A DNA stretch of 50,247 nt, taken from positions 27,129 through 77,375 of the forward strand of contig PLHD01000053.1 of assembly GCA_003138815.1 (NCBI GenBank), given 5' to 3'. Shown piece by piece: positions 1 through 9,008 of this stretch. The position numbers and the translations under genes are program-made. Numbering within the stretch: the stretch's first letter is position 1; each line of letters opens with the position of its first letter. Source of the DNA: Acidimicrobiaceae bacterium (GTDB lineage: Bacteria > Actinomycetota > Acidimicrobiia > Acidimicrobiales > RAAP-2). Under the pieces are notes generated by a model. That model ran no database searches. It was not told where the DNA came from and saw only the letters and a program-made list of their open reading frames with translations.

Positions 1-1236
<1,236 letters not shown>

Positions 1237-1239
1237 GTC

Positions 1240-1671
1240 GTGGCCACCCTGCAGGTCGAGATCGTGACGCCCGAGGTGGCGTTGTGGGCGGGCGAGGCCA
1301 CGGCCTTGATCGCGCGTTCGTCCGAGGGCGATTTCACGATCATGTCCCAGCACACCCCGACGGTCGGCGACATCATCCCGAGCGTCGTGCGCGTCGAGAC
1401 GTCCGAGGGCGAGATCGCCTTCGCCGTGCACGGCGGCTACTTCCAGGTTGGCCCGGACGAGGCCGAAGGCGTCACGCGCGCCACGGTGCTGGCCGGGGTC
1501 GCCGAGCGGACCACCCAGATCGACGTGCCCCGCGCCCAGGCGGCCAAGGAAGCCGCGGAAGCCCAGCTCGCCGCCGCCACGCGCGGAGAGGCGAGCGACC
1601 ACGCCGCGAACCTGCTGGCCGAGGCGGCGCTGCAGCGGGCCGAACTGCGCCTCCAGGCCGCCGCCGGGTAG
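1240..1671 (+). CDS. atpC: F1 ATP synthase subunit epsilon
   Basis: This is the epsilon subunit, which couples rotation of the gamma stalk to catalysis and can inhibit ATP hydrolysis. It has 143 residues. The N-terminal beta-barrel domain (about 1-85) begins with the usual pattern of a short strand, VEIVTPE, then WAGEA and SEGDFTIMSQHTP. The C-terminal part is an Ala/Glu/Arg-rich helical hairpin. The start is a GTG three bases after the atpD stop, with no convincing Shine-Dalgarno, so translation probably follows from atpD. It is the last gene of the atp operon and converges with the CBS gene, with two bases between the stop codons. Confidence 0.95.
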   Translation: MATLQVEIVTPEVALWAGEATALIARSSEGDFTIMSQHTPTVGDIIPSVVRVETSEGEIAFAVHGGYFQVGPDEAEGVTRATVLAGVAERTTQIDVPRAQAAKEAAEAQLAAATRGEASDHAANLLAEAALQRAELRLQAAAG

Positions 1672-1673
1672 CT

Positions 1674-2105
1674 TCAGCGGGCGCTTACGTAGTCCAGCAG
1701 CTCCTGCTTGTCGTGCTCGAGCTCGTCGAATCGTGCCTTGACGACGTCGCCGATCGAGACCATCCCGACCAGGCGGCCGTCGCTCACCACCGGTACGTGG
1801 CGGACGCGGCGCTCGGTCATCGTGCCCATGAGCTCGGTCACCGACGTCTCCTCGCTGCAGGTCGCGACGGGGCTCGTCATGAGTTCGGACACCGTGAACG
1901 TCAGCGCGTCGGCGCCGCTCGTGGCGAGGGCGCGCACCACGTCGCGCTCGCTGAAGATTCCGACCAGGGGCGACGTGGCGCCGGTGACGACGAGCGCCCC
2001 GATGCCGTGCTCCTTCAGGATCGTCAGGGCATCGCTCACGGTTCTTTCCTGGGAAATGGTGGCGACCTCGTGCCCCTTCGTCGCCAGTAGATTCGAGACA
2101 TTCAT
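1674..2105 (-). CDS. Tandem CBS-domain protein
   Basis: A small soluble protein of 143 residues made of two CBS domains (about 8-65 and 75-130). CBS pairs bind adenosyl ligands such as AMP, ATP or SAM and act as energy sensors; the partner here is unknown. The motifs are typical: GIGALVVTG, LVGIFSERDVV, HVPVVSDGRLVGMVSIGDVV. The ATG at 2105 is preferred over an upstream GTG (2129) because AAGGAG sits about seven bases upstream of it. It converges on atpC. No enzyme domain is attached, so it resembles the stand-alone CBS proteins that are common in Actinobacteria. Confidence 0.88.
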   Translation of the reverse strand: MNVSNLLATKGHEVATISQERTVSDALTILKEHGIGALVVTGATSPLVGIFSERDVVRALATSGADALTFTVSELMTSPVATCSEETSVTELMGTMTERRVRHVPVVSDGRLVGMVSIGDVVKARFDELEHDKQELLDYVSAR

Positions 2106-2273
2106 CGCACAACTCCTTCTCGTGACCAACGTTCAGAACCGTTAGGGCTCATAGGCGGACCTTAGGCGTGAAAGAATCCGCGCGTTCCCGCGTGGGCGGG
2201 GTTGTGAACAAGTGGTCAAGCAGCGCGGCGAAAAGGCTGATGGGAGTGGAAAGTCACTTTCAGGCGAGGGATG

Positions 2274-3263
2274 CTAGAAGCCGGCCAGCGTGAACTCCTG
2301 GAGCTTGTCGTGGCGGTGGAAGGTCTCGATGGTGCGCACCGTGCCCGAGCGGGAGCGAACGACGAGCGACTGGGTCGTCGCGCCGAAGTCGTGGAAGCGG
2401 ACGCCGCGCAGGAAGTCGCCGTCGGTGATGGCGGTCGCCGAGAAGTAGCAGTTGTCGCTGGCGACCAGGTCGTCGGTCGTGAGCACGCGGGTGAAGTCGT
2501 AGCCCATTGATTCGGCGAGGCGGCGTTCCTCGTCGTCGCGCGCGTGCAGCACTCCCTGGATCTCCCCCCCGAGGCCCTTCAAAGCGGCGGCGGCGATGAC
2601 GCCCTCGGGCGTTCCTCCGATACCGAAGAGGATGTCGGCGCCCGAGTTCGGCCAGCCGGTGGCGATCGCTCCGGTCACGTCACCGTCGGAGATCGACAGG
2701 ACCCTCGCCCCGGCCTCGCGGACCTCGGCGACGAGGTCGTTGTGGCGGGGTCGGTCGAGGATCACCACGCCGAGCTCCTGGACGGGCATCTTGAGGCGCT
2801 TGGCGAGCTCGTGGAGGTTGTCGGTGGCCGAGGCGTTGACGTCGACGGCGCCGCGCCCGCGCGGGCCGACGGCGACCTTCTTCATGTAGACGACCGGACC
2901 CGGATAGAACATGGAGCCGCGTTCGGCCAGCGCGATCACCGCCACCGCCCCGTTGCGTCCCATCGCCGTCAGCGTCGTTCCGTCGATCGGATCCACGGCG
3001 ACGTCGACCTGGGGCTGCTCGCCGTTGCCGATGTGCTCGCCGTTGAAGAGCATGGGCGCGTCGTCCTTCTCGCCTTCGCCGATGACCACGATGCCGTCCA
3101 TCGCAATGCCGCCCAGGACGAAGCGCATGGCGTCGACCGCGGCGCCGTCGGCGGCGAGCTTGTCGCCTCGGCCCGACCAGCGCGCGGCGGCGATGGCTGC
3201 GGCTTCGGTGACCCGAATCATTTCGAGGGCGAGATTTCGATCGGACCTGGAGGGTTGCTGCAC
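2274..3263 (-). CDS. glpX: Class II fructose-1,6-bisphosphatase
   Basis: GlpX hydrolyses fructose-1,6-bisphosphate to fructose-6-phosphate in gluconeogenesis. The protein has 329 residues, normal for the family. It carries the metal and phosphate signatures GEGEKDDAPML (62-72) and DPIDGTT (91-97). The start is a GTG at 3263, exactly six bases downstream of a TACGCT -10-like box with no Shine-Dalgarno, so a leaderless transcript is likely. It is divergent from murA, with 79 bases between the two starts. Many Actinobacteria rely on GlpX as their only fructose bisphosphatase; whether that holds here cannot be seen from this window. Confidence 0.94.
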   Translation of the reverse strand: MQQPSRSDRNLALEMIRVTEAAAIAAARWSGRGDKLAADGAAVDAMRFVLGGIAMDGIVVIGEGEKDDAPMLFNGEHIGNGEQPQVDVAVDPIDGTTLTAMGRNGAVAVIALAERGSMFYPGPVVYMKKVAVGPRGRGAVDVNASATDNLHELAKRLKMPVQELGVVILDRPRHNDLVAEVREAGARVLSISDGDVTGAIATGWPNSGADILFGIGGTPEGVIAAAALKGLGGEIQGVLHARDDEERRLAESMGYDFTRVLTTDDLVASDNCYFSATAITDGDFLRGVRFHDFGATTQSLVVRSRSGTVRTIETFHRHDKLQEFTLAGF

Positions 3264-3275
3264 GTTTCAAGCGTA
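3264..3275 (-). promoter_or_regulatory. Putative leaderless promoter of glpX (-10)
   Basis: On the minus strand TACGCT (3275-3270) fits the actinobacterial TANNNT -10 pattern. It is followed by six bases and then the GTG start, so transcription would begin at or beside the start codon. No -35 box is obvious. Confidence 0.5.
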
Positions 3276-3330
3276 CTAGGGAGCCGAGAACCGATGTACT
3301 TGCCCACCTTTGGCAATCGGCGATCCGGGC

Positions 3331-3342
3331 CATACTTGAGGG
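3331..3342 (+). promoter_or_regulatory. Putative leaderless promoter of murA (-10)
   Basis: CATACT (3331-3336) is followed by six bases and then the murA GTG at 3343. A TTGGCA-like -35 candidate is at 3310-3315 with a short 15-bp spacer. The G-rich bases before the start codon are too close to act as a Shine-Dalgarno, which favours leaderless initiation. Confidence 0.5.
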
Positions 3343-4608
3343 GTGAGTTCTCTCGTCGTCAAGCCCGCTGGCCCCCTGGAGGGCGAGGTACAGGCCTTCG
3401 GGGCCAAGAACGCGGTCCTCAAGCAGATGGCGGCCTGCCTGCTCGCGACGGGTGAGCACCAGCTGTCCAACGTTCCCGACATCACCGACGTCGGGGTGAT
3501 GATCGAGCTGCTCGAGGCGCTGGGTTGCTCGGTGGTCCGCCCGGCGCAGCACGAGCTTTCGATCAGCGTCCCCGAGGCCCACGACCTGCACCCGGTGGCT
3601 CCCGCGCACCTGTTCGCCTCGATGCGCGCATCGATTGTCGTGCTCGGGCCGCTGCTGACGCGCTGCGGCGAGGCGAACATGGCGCTGCCGGGCGGCGATG
3701 ATTTCGGCCAGCGTCCGATCAACTTCCACACCGACGGCCTGAGCGCCATGGGCGCGACGTTCCACAACGACCGAAGTTCGATACACGCCACGAGCAGCCA
3801 TTCGCGGCTGCGCGCCACCCGCATCACTCTCGAGTACCCGAGCCACACCGCGACCGACAACCTGATGATGGCCTGCGTCCTGGCCCAGGGCCGGTCGGTC
3901 ATCGACAACGCCGCTCGGGAGCCCGAGGTCGAGGACCTGGGCCGCCAGCTCGCGGCCATGGGCGCCAGGATCGAGGGGCTGGGCACGTCGCGGCTCACTA
4001 TCGACGGAGTCGAGCGGCTCTCGCCCGCGCGCCACGAGGTCATTCCCGACCGCGTCGTGGCGGCGACGTACCTCGCGTCGGCCCTGATCAGCGCGGGCCG
4101 CGTGCGGGTCGTCGATGCCCGGGCCGACCACATGGAGATGCTGCTGCGCAAGCTCGAGGCCATGGGCGGCGTGGTGGACACGACCGGCCAGGGCGTCTCG
4201 GTGACCGGGCCCAAGCGACTGGCCGCCTGCGACGTGTCGACGCTGCCCTATCCCGGGGTGGCCACCGACTACAAGCCCCTCATCACCACCATGCTCAGCG
4301 TCGCCGACGGCGTCTCGGTGGTGACTGAGAACCTCTTCGCCGGGCGGTTCCGCTACGTCGACGAGCTCGTGCGCCTCGGAGCCAGCATCAGGACCGAGGG
4401 GCACCACGCGATGATCCGCGGCGTCGATCACCTCGTAGGAACGACCGTTCGAGCGAGCGACATCCGCGCCGCCGCCGCCCTCGTGCTCGCCGGCCTGGTG
4501 GCCGACGGCGAGACGGTGGTGAGCGGCCTGGAGCACGTGGACCGGGGCTACGACAACTTCGTCGGCCGGCTCAGCCAGCTGGGCGCCTGCGTGCAGAGGA
4601 CCGCATGA
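3343..4608 (+). CDS. murA: UDP-N-acetylglucosamine 1-carboxyvinyltransferase, Cys-to-Asp form
   Basis: MurA transfers enolpyruvate from PEP to UDP-GlcNAc, the first committed step of peptidoglycan synthesis, in the cytoplasm. It has 421 residues, full length for the family. Conserved sites are visible: FGAKNA with the Lys at 22, DIRAAAALVLAG, and the C-terminal HVDRGYDN. The active-site loop reads PGGDDFG, so the position of the catalytic Cys (Cys115 in E. coli) is Asp119 (codon GAT at 3697-3699). This substitution is known in Mycobacterium tuberculosis MurA and makes the enzyme intrinsically insensitive to fosfomycin. The gene overlaps meaB by four bases (ATGA), so the two are probably cotranscribed. 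Confidence 0.95.
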   Translation: MSSLVVKPAGPLEGEVQAFGAKNAVLKQMAACLLATGEHQLSNVPDITDVGVMIELLEALGCSVVRPAQHELSISVPEAHDLHPVAPAHLFASMRASIVVLGPLLTRCGEANMALPGGDDFGQRPINFHTDGLSAMGATFHNDRSSIHATSSHSRLRATRITLEYPSHTATDNLMMACVLAQGRSVIDNAAREPEVEDLGRQLAAMGARIEGLGTSRLTIDGVERLSPARHEVIPDRVVAATYLASALISAGRVRVVDARADHMEMLLRKLEAMGGVVDTTGQGVSVTGPKRLAACDVSTLPYPGVATDYKPLITTMLSVADGVSVVTENLFAGRFRYVDELVRLGASIRTEGHHAMIRGVDHLVGTTVRASDIRAAAALVLAGLVADGETVVSGLEHVDRGYDNFVGRLSQLGACVQRTA

Positions 4609-5567
4609 TTCCTCGCGATCCGGCTGAACTGGTGGACCTCGCGCGCGACGGCTCGCGCACGGCCCTCGCGCGGCTGCTGACGTACGTCGAGTCCGGCGGG
4701 CCCAACCAGCTCGCCACGGCGGCCCTGGCCTATCGGGCGCCGCCGCCGTACGTGGTGGGCATCACGGGCCCTCCGGGAGCCGGCAAGTCCACGCTGACCG
4801 ACCGGCTCATCGCCACGGCGCTCGAGCAGGGCTCGCTCGGCGGGTTCGAGCCGTTCGACCAGCTCGGCATCCTCTGCATCGACCCGACCTCGCCGTTCAC
4901 CGGTGGCGCGATCCTCGGCGACCGCATCCGCATGCAGGGACACGCGACCAACGAGCGCGTGTTCATCCGCTCCATGGCCACCCGCGGGCACCTCGGCGGC
5001 CTGTCGCTCGCCGTCCCCGACGCGGTGCGCGTCCTCGGCGCCGCGCGCTTCCGCCTCGCCGTGGTCGAGACCGTCGGCGTCGGGCAGATGGAGGTCGACA
5101 TTGCCTCGGCGGCGGACACGACGGTCGTGGTGACCAATCCCGGCTGGGGCGATTCGATGCAGGCCAACAAGGCCGGACTGCTCGAGGTCGCGGACATCTT
5201 CGTGATCAACAAGGCCGACCGGGCCGGGGTTCGAGAGACGCGCCGCGACCTCGAGCAGATGCTCGACCTGGGCGGGGAGCACGAGTGGCGGTCCCTCATC
5301 GTCGAGACGATCGCGACCGACGGGACCGGCACCGACGGGCTGTGGGAGGCCATGGTGACGCACCGACGGTTCCTCGACGACGGAAGGCTCCTCGAGCACC
5401 GCCGCGCCAGGTTCCGCGCGGAACTCGACAAGGTGATCGGCGCGATGGTCCGTTCGCGCGTGACCGGCCTGGCCCACGCCAGCGCCTACGAGGCCCGCGT
5501 CGACGCCCTGGTCGACGGCACGACCGACCCGTACCAGGCGGCCGAGGAGTTACTGTCGGAAGCATGA
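4605..5567 (+). CDS. meaB: MeaB/ArgK-family GTPase (methylmalonyl-CoA mutase chaperone)
   Basis: This is a G3E-family P-loop GTPase of 320 residues. MeaB proteins guard and load the cobalamin cofactor of methylmalonyl-CoA mutase. The P-loop GPPGAGKST is at 55-63; next come DPTSPFTGGAILGDRIRM, the ETVGVGQ switch segment and the NKAD base-specificity motif. These match MeaB closely, including the family-specific SPFTGGAILGDR stretch. The start codon overlaps the murA stop (ATGA) and the next membrane-protein gene overlaps its own stop in the same way, giving a tight three-gene operon. No mutase subunit gene lies in the window, so the partner enzyme must be encoded elsewhere. Confidence 0.9.
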   Translation: MIPRDPAELVDLARDGSRTALARLLTYVESGGPNQLATAALAYRAPPPYVVGITGPPGAGKSTLTDRLIATALEQGSLGGFEPFDQLGILCIDPTSPFTGGAILGDRIRMQGHATNERVFIRSMATRGHLGGLSLAVPDAVRVLGAARFRLAVVETVGVGQMEVDIASAADTTVVVTNPGWGDSMQANKAGLLEVADIFVINKADRAGVRETRRDLEQMLDLGGEHEWRSLIVETIATDGTGTDGLWEAMVTHRRFLDDGRLLEHRRARFRAELDKVIGAMVRSRVTGLAHASAYEARVDALVDGTTDPYQAAEELLSEA

Positions 5568-6016
5568 TTGCCACCTCTGTCGCGTACGACCTCGTCTTCC
5601 TGATCCACGTCCTGGCGGGTGTCGCGACGCTGGGAGTGCTGCTCACCATGCGTTGGTCGGCGCAGCTGGTGGCGCGCGGCGCGGACGGCGCCGTCCAGCA
5701 GGCCCGGTTCCCCCAGCAGCACAACTGGGCCGCTCGCGTGATCCACCTGGTGCCTATCACCGGACTGATCCTGTCGCTCAGCGGCGCGAACGACGTCGCA
5801 CTGTCCAAACCCTGGGTCGGCGTCGGGATCCTCTGTTACCTCTTGGCTGCGGGTCACCTCGAGGCGCGCGCCTTGCCGCTCGAGCGCACGATCGGCGTGA
5901 GCATCCACCGCGACGGGGTGGCGGTGCCCGAGAGCGGACGCAAGCTCGTCAGGTCCATCGACGTGCTGCTCGCGATCGTCGCCGTGGCGTTCGTGGCGAT
6001 GTTGACCCAGTTCTAG
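5564..6016 (+). CDS. Small integral membrane protein, DUF2269-like
   Basis: A 150-residue protein with about four membrane segments (roughly 7-29, 57-75, 83-101 and 130-148). The pattern DLVFLIHVLAGVATLGVL at the start and the later GHLEARALP resemble small DUF2269-type integral membrane proteins, but I do not recognise a defined function. The ATG overlaps the meaB stop (ATGA), so it is the third gene of the murA-meaB operon. Its TAG stop lies in a CTAG that also supplies the cysN stop on the other strand, so the two genes converge with a three-base overlap. Confidence 0.75.
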   Translation: MIATSVAYDLVFLIHVLAGVATLGVLLTMRWSAQLVARGADGAVQQARFPQQHNWAARVIHLVPITGLILSLSGANDVALSKPWVGVGILCYLLAAGHLEARALPLERTIGVSIHRDGVAVPESGRKLVRSIDVLLAIVAVAFVAMLTQF

Positions 6017-7269
6017 AAGAACGAGGCGCGCCCCACCATGCCCGCGGCGACTGTGGCGTTGGTGACCACGTCGATGAGCACGAAGCTCCCCGTCACGCGG
6101 TTGTCCCGGTAGTCGTCCACGACCAGGGGATCGGCCGTCACCAGGGTCGCGAGGCCGATCTGGTTCGTCGTCAGGGTCGAGGACTCGTCGATCACCAGCG
6201 TTTCGATGTCCATGACGCCGGTGATGGCCTGCACGCGCACCGGCGTGACCTTGGTGGTGTGCTTGAGGCGCAGGCGCTGGCCCTCGACCAGGGGCTGGTC
6301 GCCGAACCAGATGATCGTGGCGGTCAGCTCCTTGGTGACGGTGGGCAGCGGAGCCGAGGCGATGAGGTCGCCGCGACCGGCGTCGGTTTCGTCGTCGAGG
6401 TCGAGGTCGACCGAGAGCCCCACGCCCGCCTCGCCGCGCTCGCCGCTGCCGGAGTTGATCGCCCGGATCTTCGTCTCGATGTTCGCGGGCAGCAGCGTCA
6501 CGGCGTCACCGACGTGGAAGGCGTTTCCGTCGATCATTCCCGCGTAGGTGCGTCCACCGCCGGACTGGCGCAGGACCCACTGGATCGGCAGGCGCGCCCC
6601 TCGGGTGGTCCTCGCCCAGGACCCCGCGTCGGACGTCTCCAGGGCGCTCAGGACGCTGGGCCCCTCGTACCACGGGGTGTTCTTCGACGGGTCGACCACG
6701 TTGTCGCCCAGCAGCGCCGAGACCGGGATGATCGTCACCGACTTGAAGCCGAGCTCGCTCGAGAGGGACTGCACCTCGTCGACCTCGCGCTGGAACGCGC
6801 TCTGGGACCAGTCGACCTTGTCCATCTTGTTCACGCAGACGATCAGCGAATGCACGCCGAGCAGCGCCGCGATGCAGAGGTGGCGGCGGGTCTGCTCCTT
6901 GATGCCGTGGGCCACGTCCATCACGACGAGTGCGAGGTCGGCGGTCGAGGCGCCCGTGGCCATGTTGCTCGTGTACTGCACGTGCCCGGGGCAGTCGGCG
7001 ATGATGAACTTGCGGCTCGGGGTGCTCGCGTAGCGGTAGGCCACGTCGATGGTGATGCCCTGCTCGCGCTCGGCGCGCAGGCCGTCGGTGACGAAGCTGA
7101 GGTCGAGGTCGCCGACGCCGCGCTTCTCGGACGCGGCGACCACGGCGTCGAGCTGGTCGTCGAAGAGCTGGCGGGTGTCGACGAGGAGTCGGCCGATCAG
7201 CGTCGACTTGCCGTCGTCGACCGAGCCGATGGTGGCCAGGCGCAGTAGATCCTTCGTGGCGAGCTTCAT
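6013..7269 (-). CDS. cysN: Sulfate adenylyltransferase subunit 1 (GTPase)
   Basis: CysN is the regulatory GTPase subunit of ATP sulfurylase. GTP hydrolysis drives formation of APS from sulfate and ATP by CysD. The protein has 418 residues with the EF-Tu-like G domain: GSVDDGKST (15-23), DCPGHVQYTSNM (G3) and NKMD (G4), followed by two beta-barrel domains. No C-terminal CysC APS-kinase domain is fused, as the protein stops just after the second barrel. The start ATG is two bases beyond the cysD stop, so translation is coupled. With cysD and the divergent CysH, the locus makes sulfite from sulfate through APS, with no separate kinase visible. Confidence 0.93.
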   Translation of the reverse strand: MKLATKDLLRLATIGSVDDGKSTLIGRLLVDTRQLFDDQLDAVVAASEKRGVGDLDLSFVTDGLRAEREQGITIDVAYRYASTPSRKFIIADCPGHVQYTSNMATGASTADLALVVMDVAHGIKEQTRRHLCIAALLGVHSLIVCVNKMDKVDWSQSAFQREVDEVQSLSSELGFKSVTIIPVSALLGDNVVDPSKNTPWYEGPSVLSALETSDAGSWARTTRGARLPIQWVLRQSGGGRTYAGMIDGNAFHVGDAVTLLPANIETKIRAINSGSGERGEAGVGLSVDLDLDDETDAGRGDLIASAPLPTVTKELTATIIWFGDQPLVEGQRLRLKHTTKVTPVRVQAITGVMDIETLVIDESSTLTTNQIGLATLVTADPLVVDDYRDNRVTGSFVLIDVVTNATVAAGMVGRASFF

Positions 7270-7271
7270 CC

Positions 7272-8195
7272 TTAGAAGTAACCCTCGCGCTTGCGGTCTT
7301 CCATGGCGGTTTCGGAGAAGCGGTCGTCGGCGCGGGTGGCTCCGCGCTCCGAGACGTTCGCGATCGCGATCTCTTCGATGATGGCCGCGATGGTGTCGGC
7401 GGGCGAGTCGACCGCGCCGGTGCAGTTGGCGTCGCCGACCGTGCGGAAGCGCACGACGCGTCGCTCGACCGTCTCGCCGGGACGCGGCTCGACGAAGGGG
7501 CCGACCGCGAGCCACATGTCGTCGCGCAGCAGGACGTCGCGCTCGTGGGCGAAGTAGATCTCGGGCAGTTCCATCTGCTCGCGCTCGATGTACTGCCAGA
7601 TGTCGAGCTCGGTCCAGTCCGACAGGGGGAAGGCCCGCAGGTGTTCGCCGGGGTTGACCTTGCCCTGGTAGAGCTGCCACAGCTCGGGGCGCTGGCGGCG
7701 CGGGTCCCACTGCCCGAAGCCGTCACGGAAGGAGAGGATGCGTTCCTTGGCGCGGGCCTTGTCCTCGTCGCGTCGCGCGCCGCCGAAGGCCGCGTCGAAG
7801 CCGTTGTCGTTGATCGCGTCGAGCAGCGTCACCGTCTGGAGGCGGTTGCGCGATCCCATGGGGCCAGGGTCGGCGACCTTGCCTTGGTCGATCGAGTCCT
7901 GCACCTTGGCGACGAGCAGCTTCACGCCGAGCGAGGCCGCCTGCTCATCGCGGTAGCGAAGCACCTCGGGGAAGTTCTGGCCCGTATCGATGTGAAGGAC
8001 CGGGAAGGGGAGTTGCTGGGGGGCGAACGCCTTCAGCGCGAGGTGCAGCAGCACCGCCGAGTCCTTGCCGCCCGAAAAGAGCAGGACCGGCCGCTCGCAC
8101 TCGGCCACGACCTCGCGCAGAATGAAGATGGCGTGGGACTCGAGCAGGTCGAGGTGGTCGGCAGTTCGGGGGGCGCGTAGCGGGGTCGTGGTCAT
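7272..8195 (-). CDS. cysD: Sulfate adenylyltransferase subunit 2
   Basis: CysD is the catalytic ATP-pyrophosphatase subunit of ATP sulfurylase. The PP-loop FSGGKDSAVLLHLALKAF lies in the N-terminal quarter. Later come HIDTGQNFPEV, the FGGARRDEDKARAKERI block and the C-terminal basic region of CysD. The ATG at 8195 (about 307 residues) is chosen. A second in-frame ATG at 8216 would abut a TAGAAT -10-like box (8222-8217) and would probably fall outside the transcript. No strong Shine-Dalgarno precedes either start. It is cotranscribed with cysN and divergent from cysH across a palindrome. Confidence 0.93.
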   Translation of the reverse strand: MTTTPLRAPRTADHLDLLESHAIFILREVVAECERPVLLFSGGKDSAVLLHLALKAFAPQQLPFPVLHIDTGQNFPEVLRYRDEQAASLGVKLLVAKVQDSIDQGKVADPGPMGSRNRLQTVTLLDAINDNGFDAAFGGARRDEDKARAKERILSFRDGFGQWDPRRQRPELWQLYQGKVNPGEHLRAFPLSDWTELDIWQYIEREQMELPEIYFAHERDVLLRDDMWLAVGPFVEPRPGETVERRVVRFRTVGDANCTGAVDSPADTIAAIIEEIAIANVSERGATRADDRFSETAMEDRKREGYF

Positions 8196-8216
8196 AGGTG
8201 GAAAAGATCCATTCAT

Positions 8217-8257
8217 ATTCTAGTAAACCACTAGCGAATGTTAGACTCGCGTACAAA
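8217..8257. promoter_or_regulatory. Divergent cysD/cysH promoter region with palindrome
   Basis: The 67 bp between the cysD and cysH starts contain a perfect inverted repeat, CTAGT-AAACC-ACTAG (8220-8234). It overlaps the minus-strand -10-like TAGAAT (8222-8217) of cysD. A plus-strand TACAAA (8252-8257) lies five bases before the cysH ATG. The palindrome is a good candidate operator for a shared sulfur regulator. Confidence 0.5.
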
Positions 8258-8262
8258 ACCCT

Positions 8263-8934
8263 ATGACCTTACCCACTTCTGCCCTTCTCGAGGAACTCGA
8301 GGCGACCAACGAGCGTTTCGAGCGCTCGACGCCTCTGGAGATCCTGTCGTGGACCTTCGAGCAGTTCGGCGACGACGTGGCGATGGCCTGCTCGTTCGAA
8401 GACCTCGCGCTGCTGCACATGGTGCACGAGCAGCGTCCGGGCACCGAGATAATTTTCCTGGATACCGGGGGCCACTTCGCCGAGACGCTCGAATTCGTTG
8501 ATCGCGTCGAGCGTGAGTGGTCGCTGAATCTCACGCGAACGAAGCCGGGTCCCGACGCCGACGCGTGGCCGTGCGGTACCGAGCGGTGCTGCGAGCTGCG
8601 AAAGGTCGAGCCGCTCAAGCGTGCCGTCTCGCAGCGGGCGGCGTGGATCACGTCGGTCAAGCGCGCCGACGGGCCCACCCGCGCGGGCATGAAAACCCTT
8701 CTGTGGGACGAAAAGTTCGGTCTCGTCAAGGTCAATCCGCTCGCGACGTGGAGCGACGAGGACGTGTCGTACTACATCGGCGCGAACGGCCTCCCCGAGC
8801 ACCCCCTGTGGGCTCAGGGCTACGGGTCGATCGGCTGCGCCGCGGTGACGATGAAACCGCAGGTGCCCGGCGACCGTCGGTCGGGCCGGTGGGTGGGCGC
8901 CGACAAAGAGGAATGTGGCCTGCACGAGGCCTGA
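8263..8934 (+). CDS. cysH: Adenylyl-sulfate (APS/PAPS) reductase with an incomplete cluster motif
   Basis: CysH reduces activated sulfate to sulfite. It has 223 residues and the PP-loop fold, with FLDTGGHFAETLEFVDRV, the CC pair at 109-110, and the C-terminal catalytic ECGLH with Cys218. Bacterial APS reductases bind a 4Fe-4S cluster through CC...CxxC. Here the second pair reads GCAAVT, so Cys192 is present but the expected fourth ligand is Val195 (codon GTG at 8845-8847). The neighbouring cysDN without an APS kinase suggests APS is the substrate. The ATG is five bases after a TACAAA -10-like box, with no Shine-Dalgarno, so it is probably leaderless. Confidence 0.88.
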   Translation: MTLPTSALLEELEATNERFERSTPLEILSWTFEQFGDDVAMACSFEDLALLHMVHEQRPGTEIIFLDTGGHFAETLEFVDRVEREWSLNLTRTKPGPDADAWPCGTERCCELRKVEPLKRAVSQRAAWITSVKRADGPTRAGMKTLLWDEKFGLVKVNPLATWSDEDVSYYIGANGLPEHPLWAQGYGSIGCAAVTMKPQVPGDRRSGRWVGADKEECGLHEA

Positions 8935-9008
8935 TATCCACCAATAATTGCGGGTAGGCCTGTACATTTGTCCCTAATGTCCACGCGAATTAGTCAGAGG
9001 TCGGTCCC

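Noticed and set aside
2249-2261. Palindrome GAAAGT-C-ACTTTC after the glpX stop
   Set aside because: Short and without a T-run. It may be chance or a weak operator, with no gene start nearby to regulate.
2680-4536. A 618-codon minus-strand frame
   Set aside because: It overlaps glpX (same strand, other frame) and is antisense to murA. Composition is that of a GC shadow.
5653-7248. A 531-codon plus-strand frame
   Set aside because: Antisense to cysN and out of frame with the small membrane-protein gene.
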